Part shown: positions 1 to 9,032 of the stretch, one piece after another
Position numbering within the stretch: position 1 is the stretch's first letter
Layout of the letters: each line of letters opens with the position of its first letter
DNA from: Bryobacterales bacterium
GTDB lineage: Bacteria; Acidobacteriota; Terriglobia; Bryobacterales; Bryobacteraceae
DNA length: 35,076 nucleotides
Direction: 5' to 3'
Assembly (NCBI GenBank): GCA_025463005.1
Contig: JAOAPR010000228.1
Location: forward strand, 1 to 35,076
The notes under the pieces: generated by a model
Database searches by the model: none
The model's input: only the letters and a program-made list of their open reading frames with translations
Told to the model about the DNA's origin: nothing
Translations under genes and position numbers: made by a program

Positions 1-1365
1 GTGGCGCCCACCGCCATGGAGACTAAAGAGGCGGAGCCTGCTGGTCCCCAGCCCGGCGGGCGGCTGTTCGATAACCGGCGCCGCGCCCAGGGCAACCAGG
101 GCAAGAACGGCAGCGCGCTCGACCTAGTGGAACTCAAGGACATGAGCATCCAGAAGCTCAACCAGATCGCCAAAGATCTGGGGGTCCAGGGCTTCGCGGG
201 ACTGCGCAAACAGGAATTGATCTTCAAGATTCTGCAGGTGCAGGCCGAAAAGAGCGGCCTGATCTTCTCCGAGGGCGTACTCGAATGCCTGCCGGACGGC
301 TTCGGATTCCTGCGTGCGCCCGAGTACAACTATCTGCCCGGCCCCGACGACGTCTACGTCTCGCCCTCGCAGATCCGTCGCTTCGACCTCCGCACCGGCG
401 ACACCGTCAGCGGTCAGATCCGCCCGCCCAAGGAAGGCGAGCGGTACTTCGCGCTGATCAAGGTCGACGCAATCAACTTCGAGCCGCCGGAGGAAGCGCG
501 CAACAAGATCTTCTTCGACAACCTCACCCCTCTGTATCCGCAGGCCAGGTTGAAGATGGAGACCGCTAAGGACAATTTCTCAGGACGCGTAATGGACCTG
601 CTGACTCCCATCGGCAAGGGCCAGCGCGGTCTGATCGTGGCGGCGCCTCGCACCGGCAAGACCATGCTGCTGCAGTCGATCGCCAATTCCATCACCGCCA
701 ACCATCCGGAAGTCACGCTGATCGTGCTCCTGATCGACGAACGGCCGGAGGAAGTCACCGACATGCAGCGATCGGTCAAGGGCGAGGTGATCAGTTCCAC
801 CTTCGACGAACCGGCCTCCAGGCACGTGCAGGTGGCCGAAATGGTGATCGAGAAGGCCAAGCGCCTGATCGAGCACAAGAAAGACGTGGTGATTCTGCTC
901 GATTCGATCACCCGCCTGGCGCGCGCCTACAACACCGTGGTGCCGCCTTCGGGCAAGGTGCTCTCGGGCGGCGTCGATTCGAACGCGTTACAGCGTCCCA
1001 AGCGCTTCTTCGGCGCGGCGCGCAACATCGAAGAGGGCGGATCGCTGACCATCGTCGCTTCGGCGCTGGTCGATACCGGCAGCCGCATGGACGACGTGAT
1101 TTTCGAAGAGTTCAAGGGTACCGGCAACATGGAAATCCATCTGGATCGCAAGCTGATGGACAAGCGCGTGTTCCCGGCCATTGATATCAGCAAGTCCGGC
1201 ACCCGCAAGGAAGAGCTGCTGCTGCCGCGCGAGGAACTCAACCGCGTGTGGGTGCTGCGCAAGGTGCTCAATCCGTTGTCGCCCACGGAGAGCATGGAAC
1301 TGCTGATCGACAAGCTGTCGAAGACCGGGAGCAACGCGCAGTTCCTCTCGGCCATGAGCGGATAA
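1..1365 (+). CDS. rho: Transcription termination factor Rho
   Basis: Rho is the hexameric RNA-dependent ATPase/helicase that ends transcription at many bacterial sites. The visible protein has an N-terminal helical Rho domain ([14 protein letters not shown]), then a cold-shock-like primary RNA-binding domain (roughly residues 90-160, with the aromatic GFGFLR strand), then a RecA-type ATPase domain. Walker A is APRTGKTM near residue 215, Walker B is [14 protein letters not shown] near 298, and the Q/R-loop region follows ([21 protein letters not shown]). The C-terminal end ([11 protein letters not shown]) matches the family. Length (454 residues) is slightly above that of the E. coli protein because of a charged, Pro/Gly-rich N-terminus. 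The first in-frame GTG lies at base 1 and an ATG at base 16, so the true start may be either of these or outside the window. No ribosome-binding site can be judged. A hairpin follows the stop. Confidence 0.96.
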   Translation: MAPTAMETKEAEPAGPQPGGRLFDNRRRAQGNQGKNGSALDLVELKDMSIQKLNQIAKDLGVQGFAGLRKQELIFKILQVQAEKSGLIFSEGVLECLPDGFGFLRAPEYNYLPGPDDVYVSPSQIRRFDLRTGDTVSGQIRPPKEGERYFALIKVDAINFEPPEEARNKIFFDNLTPLYPQARLKMETAKDNFSGRVMDLLTPIGKGQRGLIVAAPRTGKTMLLQSIANSITANHPEVTLIVLLIDERPEEVTDMQRSVKGEVISSTFDEPASRHVQVAEMVIEKAKRLIEHKKDVVILLDSITRLARAYNTVVPPSGKVLSGGVDSNALQRPKRFFGAARNIEEGGSLTIVASALVDTGSRMDDVIFEEFKGTGNMEIHLDRKLMDKRVFPAIDISKSGTRKEELLLPREELNRVWVLRKVLNPLSPTESMELLIDKLSKTGSNAQFLSAMSG

Positions 1366-1379
1366 GACCCGCGTTAAGA

Positions 1380-1402
1380 GGCAGGCGATCAGATCGCCTG
1401 CC
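1380..1402. terminator. Strong hairpin between convergent rho and TonB receptor genes
   Basis: Two perfect 11-base arms (GGCAGGCGATC and GATCGCCTGCC) are separated by one base. In practice this gives a 9-base-pair GC-rich stem with a 5-base loop. It sits 15 bases after the rho stop and 22 bases before the receptor stop, so it can serve both strands. No clear U-run follows on either side, so it may be a bidirectional or Rho-assisted terminator rather than a textbook intrinsic one. Confidence 0.65.
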
Positions 1403-1424
1403 CCACCTCTATTCAGATCTCTAG

Positions 1425-4400
1425 TTAGAACGAGAAGCGTCCCACGACCACGCCCTGCCGCGGCGACAGGTTCGCAGCATTGCCGAACTGGGTTGCGCCG
1501 GTCGTGAGCACTCGTCCGAACCCGGCGGATGTATTGCCATTGGTGGCGCCGCTGGTGAAATACACCTGCTTCAGCGCGGCGTTCGTGAGCGACGCACCGC
1601 TCGGATCGCCCCAGTATCCGCGATTAAACACGTTGGTGAATTCGATTCGAAGATTGAATTCGAACCGTTCCTTCACCTTAAACGTGCGGCCCAGGTTCAT
1701 GTTTTCGCGGGGACGGCGCTGCGTCCGGTAGTCGTTGTAGTAAGCCGCTGAAGTGCCGAACTGGCCCGGAGCCGGGTCCACCCAAGCGTTCGGATTTAAT
1801 ACGAACGTCTTGTTGGGATCGTAGCAGTGGCAGTTCAGATCCAGCGGATCGGTGTGCGTAACGCCCTTATTGTCGACCCAGTTCGTGGTGAACAGAGGCT
1901 GGCCCGGAACGCGGTTCGCGAAGCTCTGGCCCTGGAACAGGTAGCTGTTCAGGTTGCTGTTCGCCAAGGGCACCTGCAAGGGGAAACCGCTGGCGTACTG
2001 CAAGGCCGCGGCATAGGTCCAATCCCGGAAGGCCCACGACAAAACCTTGTTCCCGCCAAGTCTGGGTGTGGTGTACGTCGCCGAGAGGTTGAACACGAAT
2101 GGCTGATCGTAGATGGAAATGTACTTGTTGGAATTGCGGTTGAAAATGTCGTTACCAACCGCGCCGCCAGTCGTGCCGGGGTTAGGCTCGCCGATCTCCG
2201 TGCCCAGGGATTGCGCTTTGGACCAGGCAAACGTGCCGAAGAACGTCAGCCCATGGGAAAACCGCTTCGTAGCCTTAACCTGGAGTGAATCGTACCAGCT
2301 CTTGCCAAGCGGATCCCAGTAGATGGGGATGTTGGTGAACTGCGGGAACGGCCGCAAAGCTTGCGCCACTTGCTGACCAAGCGGGAAGCCCGGGTAGGGC
2401 GGCGTGTTGAATCCGCGTGCAATTGCTGTCTGCGAGCTCAACAATGAGGTCAACAGCGTCCGATCCGCGGCGTTATTGATGTCCAGGCCAAATGCTCTCA
2501 GCCGATCCGGCGTGATTGCGTTCAGGTTCAGGAGTACGGGCGCCTGCCACCACACGCCGCGGTTGGCAACGTAGCTGGCTTCGACCACCAGGTCTTTGGA
2601 GATTTCACGCTGGATTCCGATACTCCACTGGTACTGCCGTGCAGGCCGGCCTGCGTTCGGATCCATCAACACCGGACCGGTTCCCGGAACCGGGGCCTGG
2701 GTGGGGAACTGGCCCGCGTCGAAGTTCGGCCAAGTCGGGGGGTAACCATTCGCAGGGTAGCCTTGGGCCAGGGTGGTAACCGGAGAGCCAAAGGTCGTCT
2801 GAGCATTGCTGGCAGAGGAGCCGGCTAATCCTCCGGCCGCGTTGTTGTTTACTGCCGTGCCGCCATAGACGATTCCAAAGCCGGCCCGGAACACCGTCTT
2901 CGAGGTGATCTGGTAAGCGACTCCCAGCCGCGGTCCAAACGCGAAGGGATAATTATGCGCGATGTTGCAGTTGCAATGGCCAGGTCCCGTGCCTTCGTAC
3001 ATAGTTGCACCCAGAAGGTTGCCCGCTTTCGGATTCGGCGTGGTGGCAGAGAACTCCGGTGCACGCCCGTATTGCTCCTTCAGGTAGGTCGAATAGTCGT
3101 AGCGGAGACCGTAATCGAGCGTAAGTTTCCGCGTCACCTTCCAGGAATCCTGGGCGTAAATTCCGAGCTGCTTCTTGCCCATGCGAGGATGTGTCGGGTT
3201 ATTGATATTGGTGCTATCCGCCAGTCCTAGCAGGAAACTGGCGTAAGGGAATCCGACGTTCGACCCGCCGACAGCCGTGTTCTGAAATGGCTGGCCCGTT
3301 TCGTTGGCGGCGAAGCCGTACGTCCCGAGTGTGTTCCCGTCGACAATCGGCGGATATCCCTGAATGAGAAACTCCGCGCCAAATTTGAAGGTGTGGTTGC
3401 TCTTGACCCAGCTTAGATTGCTGTTGAACGAGGGGCTCTGTGTGATCTGGTTCGTGCCTGCTTCCGAGCCGATTGTTTTCATGCCGCCGGCACCGCTGTT
3501 GGAAATCAATCCCGTTCCGGCCCCCGGTGTGTTCGTTATTACCGGGAACCATTTGTACTCGATGCCGCCCTTCAGGCCGAGCTCGGTCAAAGCGTTGTAA
3601 TTCGTGATTTGCCCCGTCGTGGTAACGGAAGGAACAAAGAAGTAATTGCTCCGGTAGCCGCCACCGAAATGGAGCAGCATGGTGGGCGTCAGGGTGTAGT
3701 CGTAGTTCAGCCGGTACAGAGGAGCTTGCTGGAAGGTGCCCAGGGCTTCGGTGATCGGGTCCGGCAAACCGTCGGAGCGGCCGAAGATGGTGTTGCCGTT
3801 GGGATTCGCTGTCTTGGTGCGCTGCCAGAAAAACGACAGTCTGCCTTTGGGTCCGACGGTCTGGTCGATCTTGAGGGAGGGGACTTGGGTGGTTCTTGAA
3901 CTCCCGTAAACGTTCAGGTAATTATTCGTCAGCGCGTTCGGCGTAGGCCCGCTGGGCTGCGGGAACAGCGCCTGGATTTTCGCCGCCACCGGGTCAAAAC
4001 TGGTGATCGGAATCTTGTTGCCGACGAACTGATCCCTGACCAGGCCGCTCACCCCCGGCACCGCTCGTCCTGTACTGGGATCGTAAATCATACCTTCGAG
4101 CATCTGACGTCCGAGCGCATCCGTCCCGATTACCTTGGCGTTCGGAAGAATCGCAGCGCTGAAGTCGCCCACTCGATAAGCGGCGGTGGGGATAGTTTGA
4201 AACTGGTTGTTGATCTTGGTGGTCTCGCGGAACTGTTCCCAGTTAAAGAAGAAGAACGTCTTGTCGTGGCCGTCATACACCTTGGGAATCCACACGGGAC
4301 CGCCACCGGTGAAGCCGTAATCGTTCCGGCGGGCGCGCGGCCGGGGATTGCCGGCCGGATTGCCTGTGACGTACGGGTTGCCGGCGTTAAAGATTTCGTT

Positions 4401-5174
4401 CACGAAGTAGTCGTATGCGCTTCCATGAAACTGGTTGGCGCCCGACCGCATGGTCACGTTGAACATGCCGCCGCCCACCTGGCCATATTCCGCCGCGTAG
4501 TTACTGGTTTGAATCGCGACCTCCTGGATCGCGTCCACGCTGGGCTGGGTCTGCGCCGGAACGCCGGGGGTGCCGGTATTCGACGCATCCTGGCCCTCGA
4601 TGCGGAACGCCTGGGAATTGGCGGGCGTGCCGTTAATCCGCACCAGCGCATTGGGCACGAACGTCGAGCCCGGAATCAGCGTGACCATGGACATCGGATT
4701 CCGAATGCCCGCGCTGCCGGAAAGCGTGCCGCCGATACCCATAATAGGAAGGTCGTCCATTTTCTTGACGTCGACGTTATGGCTCAGCTCGCCGCTCTCG
4801 GTCTTCAGCAGCGTAGCCGATTCAGACACCGTGACGGTCTCCGTCGCCGCCCCGACTTCGAGGTTTATATCGACACGCAGGGTCTGCGCTACTTCGACCG
4901 TCAGCCCCGAGCGAGAGTATTTCTTGAACCCCGGGACCGCAACCGTGAGTTGATAGTCGCCGGCAGGCAACTGCAGTAGTGTGTAGTTGCCGGTGGTGGA
5001 AGTCGCACTGTCATAGACCACGCCGGTTCCGATATTCTTGGCCTGGATCGGCGCATTGGCTACCACGGCTCCGACTGGATCGGAAACGGTGCCGGTAATC
5101 GTTCCGCGGTCGCTCTGGGCGAACGCGCACACAGCAAGCAAGGCAGTACAAATAGAAAGAGACCAAAACCTCAT
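1425..5174 (-). CDS. Oar-like TonB-dependent outer-membrane receptor
   Basis: This is a very large outer-membrane beta-barrel protein (1249 residues) of the Oar/TonB-receptor type that is abundant in Acidobacteria. It starts with a signal peptide (about residues 1-20, cleavage near AFAQ). A carboxypeptidase-regulatory-like domain follows (about 24-105: GTITGTVSDPVGAVV, then LPAGDYQLTV). A plug-like region with VRINGTPANSQAFRIEGQDA comes next, then a long barrel. The chain ends in phenylalanine (GRFSF), as outer-membrane barrels usually do. The start is the ATG at 5174: AGGGGG lies 6 bases upstream, whereas the TTG two codons earlier has no such spacing. The substrate cannot be told from sequence; large saccharides or peptides are the usual guess for this family. 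It lies 234 bases downstream of the MBL-fold gene on the same strand. That gap contains a small inverted repeat (GGGTG and CACCC arms, 5253-5269), so it may have its own promoter. Confidence 0.9.
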   Translation of the reverse strand: MRFWSLSICTALLAVCAFAQSDRGTITGTVSDPVGAVVANAPIQAKNIGTGVVYDSATSTTGNYTLLQLPAGDYQLTVAVPGFKKYSRSGLTVEVAQTLRVDINLEVGAATETVTVSESATLLKTESGELSHNVDVKKMDDLPIMGIGGTLSGSAGIRNPMSMVTLIPGSTFVPNALVRINGTPANSQAFRIEGQDASNTGTPGVPAQTQPSVDAIQEVAIQTSNYAAEYGQVGGGMFNVTMRSGANQFHGSAYDYFVNEIFNAGNPYVTGNPAGNPRPRARRNDYGFTGGGPVWIPKVYDGHDKTFFFFNWEQFRETTKINNQFQTIPTAAYRVGDFSAAILPNAKVIGTDALGRQMLEGMIYDPSTGRAVPGVSGLVRDQFVGNKIPITSFDPVAAKIQALFPQPSGPTPNALTNNYLNVYGSSRTTQVPSLKIDQTVGPKGRLSFFWQRTKTANPNGNTIFGRSDGLPDPITEALGTFQQAPLYRLNYDYTLTPTMLLHFGGGYRSNYFFVPSVTTTGQITNYNALTELGLKGGIEYKWFPVITNTPGAGTGLISNSGAGGMKTIGSEAGTNQITQSPSFNSNLSWVKSNHTFKFGAEFLIQGYPPIVDGNTLGTYGFAANETGQPFQNTAVGGSNVGFPYASFLLGLADSTNINNPTHPRMGKKQLGIYAQDSWKVTRKLTLDYGLRYDYSTYLKEQYGRAPEFSATTPNPKAGNLLGATMYEGTGPGHCNCNIAHNYPFAFGPRLGVAYQITSKTVFRAGFGIVYGGTAVNNNAAGGLAGSSASNAQTTFGSPVTTLAQGYPANGYPPTWPNFDAGQFPTQAPVPGTGPVLMDPNAGRPARQYQWSIGIQREISKDLVVEASYVANRGVWWQAPVLLNLNAITPDRLRAFGLDINNAADRTLLTSLLSSQTAIARGFNTPPYPGFPLGQQVAQALRPFPQFTNIPIYWDPLGKSWYDSLQVKATKRFSHGLTFFGTFAWSKAQSLGTEIGEPNPGTTGGAVGNDIFNRNSNKYISIYDQPFVFNLSATYTTPRLGGNKVLSWAFRDWTYAAALQYASGFPLQVPLANSNLNSYLFQGQSFANRVPGQPLFTTNWVDNKGVTHTDPLDLNCHCYDPNKTFVLNPNAWVDPAPGQFGTSAAYYNDYRTQRRPRENMNLGRTFKVKERFEFNLRIEFTNVFNRGYWGDPSGASLTNAALKQVYFTSGATNGNTSAGFGRVLTTGATQFGNAANLSPRQGVVVGRFSF

Positions 5175-5408
5175 AACCAACCCCCTAAAGCGCGAGACGA
5201 AAGATAGCGTAAGGAATGGACGGAATCACCCATTTCCCTTTTTAAACCACTGGGGTGCAGTTTACACCCGCGCGATGCCGGGGTCAAGGCGACCCCTTCT
5301 AGCGTTATCGATTCCGGAGAGTGAACCAGGCGAACGAGCCCGCGCCACGAAGCAGCCAATAATGGCGGCCCTCCACGGCCGTTGGTTGTTGGTACAGGAT
5401 TAGCTTTC

Positions 5409-6884
5409 TTATTTCCCTACTGCTTTCCACACATCCGCCTTGGTCTGCGGAGCGGCGGAGGTGTGCACGTTTATATAGCGGTCAAAGTCCAGATTGAGCT
5501 TCTCGAGAATCGGGACCAGGGCTTTGACGTGATCGTTAGCCGGTTGCCCGGGAGTCACCGAGAAGTCGCCCTGGAACAGGATCTTCTCCTTGGGGATGTA
5601 AGCGATCAGCAAGCCGTTTGAGTGAGGAACCGGAGAGACGTGGTACAGCTCAACTGTTCGCGTTCCATCCGAGTAGACCTTCTTCTCCGAAACGGTTTCG
5701 ATTTTGGCTTTCTTGGGATTCTTGGCGAGAGTGTCGTTCAGCAGCGTTCTTGGAGTGTTGAGTGCTTTCTCCAAAAACTCCTCGTTGTTCTTCTGCGTGA
5801 TAATCGTCGCGCCTTCGGCCACCAGCGGCGGCAGCCCTCCCGTGTGATCGGAGTGGGGATGCGTGTTCATGACGTAACGAATCGGCTTGTTGGGGATCAG
5901 CTTCTTAGTTTCGGCGATGTACGCGAGACCGCGGGCCTCGGATTGTCCGGCCTCGAGCATCATGATGTAGTCCTTGAACTCCACGATCACCGAATCATAA
6001 CTGCCGGGTCCTGTGGTGAGCCTGTAGAGGCCGTCGCCGAGCTTTTCGGAAGTGACTACGAGAGGAGCCGGAGCGCCGCCAGCAGGAGCACCGCCGCCAC
6101 CACGACCTCCAGCGGGTGCAGGTGCGGGAACCAGCGTTGCGACATCGGGAGGATTCGCCTTCGCCGCCGTTACATTGACCTCAAAAAAGGGCCATCCGCC
6201 GCGCGTCTGCACGATCTTCGAAGGAGCCATTACTCCGCCGAAGTCCTTCCAACCGGTGTAGGTGGCGAGGATGTGCATGTCGCCCATAATGTTTTCACCC
6301 AGCCATGTCTCGACCCGATCGACGAGGTTCTGATCATTTACATAGCCGTTGATCACGTAGCTCTTGCCGGAAGGCGCCTTAACCGAAGGGCTCCAGGTCA
6401 GGACAGTGTAGTTCTTGCCGTCGACCTTGCGGCGGCTCGCGGTGGCGTTGTTCGCCGCAGCGCCTTTCAGGAAGCCCCACGGCGTGATGTAAAACTCCAG
6501 GGAGTTGCCCCAGGGTTGCGACACGTCGGCCTGCTGGGCCGTGACCTGCTGAAAGAACGTCCCCGGCATCGGCTGCGTTGCGCCGCCACCCGCAGGATTG
6601 TTCGTCGCTCCTGTCTGACGCGACGCCGGGGCCGTCAGATCGATCACGCGGACGTAGTTGTTAATCGGCCGCATCGGATCATGCGTTCCCCTGCAGTTCA
6701 TATCGGCGGCGCTGGATCCACACTGCTGGAATGCAACATCCTTTGCCGATCCCGAATACGTGATGGATTTCACATCGCCCAATGCTTTTTGCGCATTGGC
6801 GATTACGGTTTTTGAATCCTGCGCCATCGCGCTCCCACACAGGAACGCCAGGCAGATTGCGACTACAGCAAATTTTTTCAACAC
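5409..6884 (-). CDS. Exported MBL-fold metallo-hydrolase with N-terminal extra domain
   Basis: The 491-residue protein begins with a signal peptide (LKKFAVVAICLAFLCGSAMAQ, cleavage after AMA). About 250 residues of a domain I do not recognise follow, then a Gly/Pro/Ala-rich linker (GGRGGGGAPAGGAPAP), then a metallo-beta-lactamase fold. The zinc motif HPHSDHTGG lies near residue 341, LFQGDFS supplies the further metal aspartate, and VHTSAAP is the likely last histidine region. It probably hydrolyses a small molecule or ester in the periplasm; the substrate is unknown. The start is the GTG at 6884: AGGAG lies 5 bases upstream and the signal peptide begins directly after it. A TTG 18 bases earlier would put the ribosome-binding site inside the gene. 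It is divergent from mutL and precedes the TonB receptor on the same strand. Confidence 0.85.
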   Translation of the reverse strand: MLKKFAVVAICLAFLCGSAMAQDSKTVIANAQKALGDVKSITYSGSAKDVAFQQCGSSAADMNCRGTHDPMRPINNYVRVIDLTAPASRQTGATNNPAGGGATQPMPGTFFQQVTAQQADVSQPWGNSLEFYITPWGFLKGAAANNATASRRKVDGKNYTVLTWSPSVKAPSGKSYVINGYVNDQNLVDRVETWLGENIMGDMHILATYTGWKDFGGVMAPSKIVQTRGGWPFFEVNVTAAKANPPDVATLVPAPAPAGGRGGGGAPAGGAPAPLVVTSEKLGDGLYRLTTGPGSYDSVIVEFKDYIMMLEAGQSEARGLAYIAETKKLIPNKPIRYVMNTHPHSDHTGGLPPLVAEGATIITQKNNEEFLEKALNTPRTLLNDTLAKNPKKAKIETVSEKKVYSDGTRTVELYHVSPVPHSNGLLIAYIPKEKILFQGDFSVTPGQPANDHVKALVPILEKLNLDFDRYINVHTSAAPQTKADVWKAVGK

Positions 6885-7043
6885 AGCTTCTCCTCTTATC
6901 AACGTCTGCTACCAGCGTCTGTTGACCGGTAGAACCCACCCCGTCCTGAATATTCTATATCCACTCGGTCTCCCGTGGACCGACCCACTACCTCAAGCAT
7001 CGGTAGATCAAGTTAAACCGTACGATAATGAAGACACCTTTCG

Positions 7044-8990
7044 ATGGGCCGCATCCGCATTCTTTCCGACACTGTGGCGAACAAGATCGCGGCCGGAGAG
7101 GTCGTAGAACGGCCGGCCAGCGTGGTCAAGGAGCTGCTCGAAAACTCGCTGGACGCCGGGGCGAACGAGTTTCGCATCGAAATCGAAGCGGGCGGTCGAA
7201 GGCTGATCCGCCTGGCCGACGACGGCTGCGGAATGCTGCGCGACGACGCCATGCTCGCCTTCGAGCGCCACGCCACCAGCAAGCTGGCCGACGTGAAAGA
7301 TCTGCTCTCGATCGCCACGTTGGGATTCCGCGGCGAAGCGCTGCCCTCCATCGCGTCGGTGTCGCGGCTGCTGCTCGAAACGCGCTCCCCCGAGGAACAA
7401 TCCGGAACCGCGGTCGAATTCGCCGGCGGAAAATTGCTGCGGTGCGACGAAGCGGCGTTTGCCGCCGGGACCGTCATCACCATTCGCGATCTGTTCTTCA
7501 ATGTTCCGGCCCGCAAGAAATTCCTGCGATCGGAGCAAACCGAGATCGCCCATATCGCCTCGCTGGTGACGCACTACAGCCTGGCGCATCCCGGCAAGAC
7601 GTTCCTGCTGCGGCATAACAACGCCGAACTGCTGAGCGTCAGTCCTGTCGCATCCCTGCGCGAGCGCGTTTTTCAGGTGTTCGGCAGCCAGATCCTGGAC
7701 GACCTGGTAGACCTGGGTGATCGCAACCGGGATTTGAATATGCCGCTCGATCATGACGCGCCGCCGGATGAGCCCGCACGAACGCGGCGTTTCCGGCTGC
7801 GGGGATTCGTTAGCGGCCCGCAGGTCCAGAAGCTCAATCGCAACTCGATCTACCTGTTCGTAAACGGGCGCTTGATTCGCGACCGCCTGCTGCTGCACGC
7901 GATCTCCGCTGCGTATCACAACCTGATGCCCGCGGCGTGTTATCCGTTCGCGCTGCTCTTTCTGGATTGCGACGCGGAAGAGGTCGACGTGAACGTGCAT
8001 CCTTCGAAAACCGAAGTGCGGTTCCGGCACGGATCGGTGGTCCATGATTTCGTCCGCGATACCGTTCGCGAAATCCTGATGGCGCAGCGGCCGGCGTCGA
8101 ATATTCCCGCGCCCACGCCTCCGCAGCCGGGAGCAGGGCTGCCGTACTCGGAGTTCAGCCAGCGGATCGAGAGCATGAGCTTTGCGGCCGCCGCCATTCC
8201 TTCCGCCCCGATTCCGGGCGACGTAATGTTGGATGCCCCGGATCCGGCGAGCTTGCCGGAATTCGTTCTGCGGCGGCCTATTTCGCCAGAGCCACGTTTT
8301 GACTTTGAGCCTGCTCCGCCGGCTGCGTCGAACTCGAAGGCTCCGATACCTGACACGCATGGACCGCTGTTTCCGGACGCTCAAATTCTCGATCCCGAAA
8401 GTCTGGACGCGCTCACGGACCTGCGGCCTCTGGGACAGATCCACGATAGCTTCATCATCGCCGCGGGGCGCGACGGATTGTGGATCATCGACCAGCATGT
8501 AGCGCACGAGAGGATTCTGTTCGAACAAGTGTTGGCCCAGCGCGCCAACGGTGGCACCGAAAGCCAGCGGCTCCTGGTGCCGATGGTGATCGGCCTGAGT
8601 GCTGCGCAGCAGATCGAATATGCGCGCATCGCCGAGGAAATGGACGCCCTGGGATTCGAGACCGAACCGTTCGGCAACCGCACCGTCGCGGTGAAATCGG
8701 CGCCGGCCGGCGTACCTGCTGGCGAGATCGAAAAAGTGCTGTTCGAAATTCTGGAGATTGCCGAGCGGGAGCTTCGGCGGGCTTCGCTGGATGACGTTCG
8801 CCGCGCTATGGCGGCCTCGATCGCCTGCCGCGCCGCGATTAAGATCAATACGCGCCTGGAGCCGGCCAAAATCGATTGGCTGCTGCGAAGCCTGGCGGCA
8901 ACTTCCTGTCCCATGAGCTGCCCGCATGGTCGTCCCATCGCGCTGCGGTACCCGACGCGCGACATCCTGAAGAGCTTCCATCGCATCTAG
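7044..8990 (+). CDS. mutL: DNA mismatch repair protein MutL
   Basis: MutL links MutS mismatch recognition to strand cutting and excision. The N-terminal GHKL ATPase half shows NKIAAGEVVERPASVVKEL, DDGCGM, TLGFRGEAL and HPSKTEVRF. A Pro/Ala-rich linker spans about residues 345-450, and a C-terminal dimerisation/endonuclease half follows. The metal-binding endonuclease motif is present near residue 483 as DQHVAHERILFE, one change (Ala to Val) from the usual DQHA(x2)E(x4)E. The supporting ACR and CPHGRP (about residue 626) motifs are also there, so this is the nicking type of MutL, as in bacteria without MutH. Length (648) is normal. No clear Shine-Dalgarno precedes the ATG, but the conserved N-terminus begins at it (MGRIRILSDTVANKIAAGE). 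mutS is not in the window. A GATAAT box at 7024-7029 could be a -10 element, but I see no good -35. Confidence 0.97.
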   Translation: MGRIRILSDTVANKIAAGEVVERPASVVKELLENSLDAGANEFRIEIEAGGRRLIRLADDGCGMLRDDAMLAFERHATSKLADVKDLLSIATLGFRGEALPSIASVSRLLLETRSPEEQSGTAVEFAGGKLLRCDEAAFAAGTVITIRDLFFNVPARKKFLRSEQTEIAHIASLVTHYSLAHPGKTFLLRHNNAELLSVSPVASLRERVFQVFGSQILDDLVDLGDRNRDLNMPLDHDAPPDEPARTRRFRLRGFVSGPQVQKLNRNSIYLFVNGRLIRDRLLLHAISAAYHNLMPAACYPFALLFLDCDAEEVDVNVHPSKTEVRFRHGSVVHDFVRDTVREILMAQRPASNIPAPTPPQPGAGLPYSEFSQRIESMSFAAAAIPSAPIPGDVMLDAPDPASLPEFVLRRPISPEPRFDFEPAPPAASNSKAPIPDTHGPLFPDAQILDPESLDALTDLRPLGQIHDSFIIAAGRDGLWIIDQHVAHERILFEQVLAQRANGGTESQRLLVPMVIGLSAAQQIEYARIAEEMDALGFETEPFGNRTVAVKSAPAGVPAGEIEKVLFEILEIAERELRRASLDDVRRAMAASIACRAAIKINTRLEPAKIDWLLRSLAATSCPMSCPHGRPIALRYPTRDILKSFHRI

Positions 8991-9032
8991 AGCATTGCGA
9001 CAGAAATCTGCTAACGTGACTGGATAGCGTTC

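Noticed and set aside
4197-4979. A 260-codon open frame on the plus strand
   Set aside because: It is antisense to the plug and N-terminal part of the TonB receptor and shows no domain.
5622-6815. A 397-codon open frame on the plus strand
   Set aside because: It is antisense to the MBL-fold gene, which has a signal peptide, ribosome-binding site and zinc motif. The plus-strand product is Arg-rich and unlike any family.
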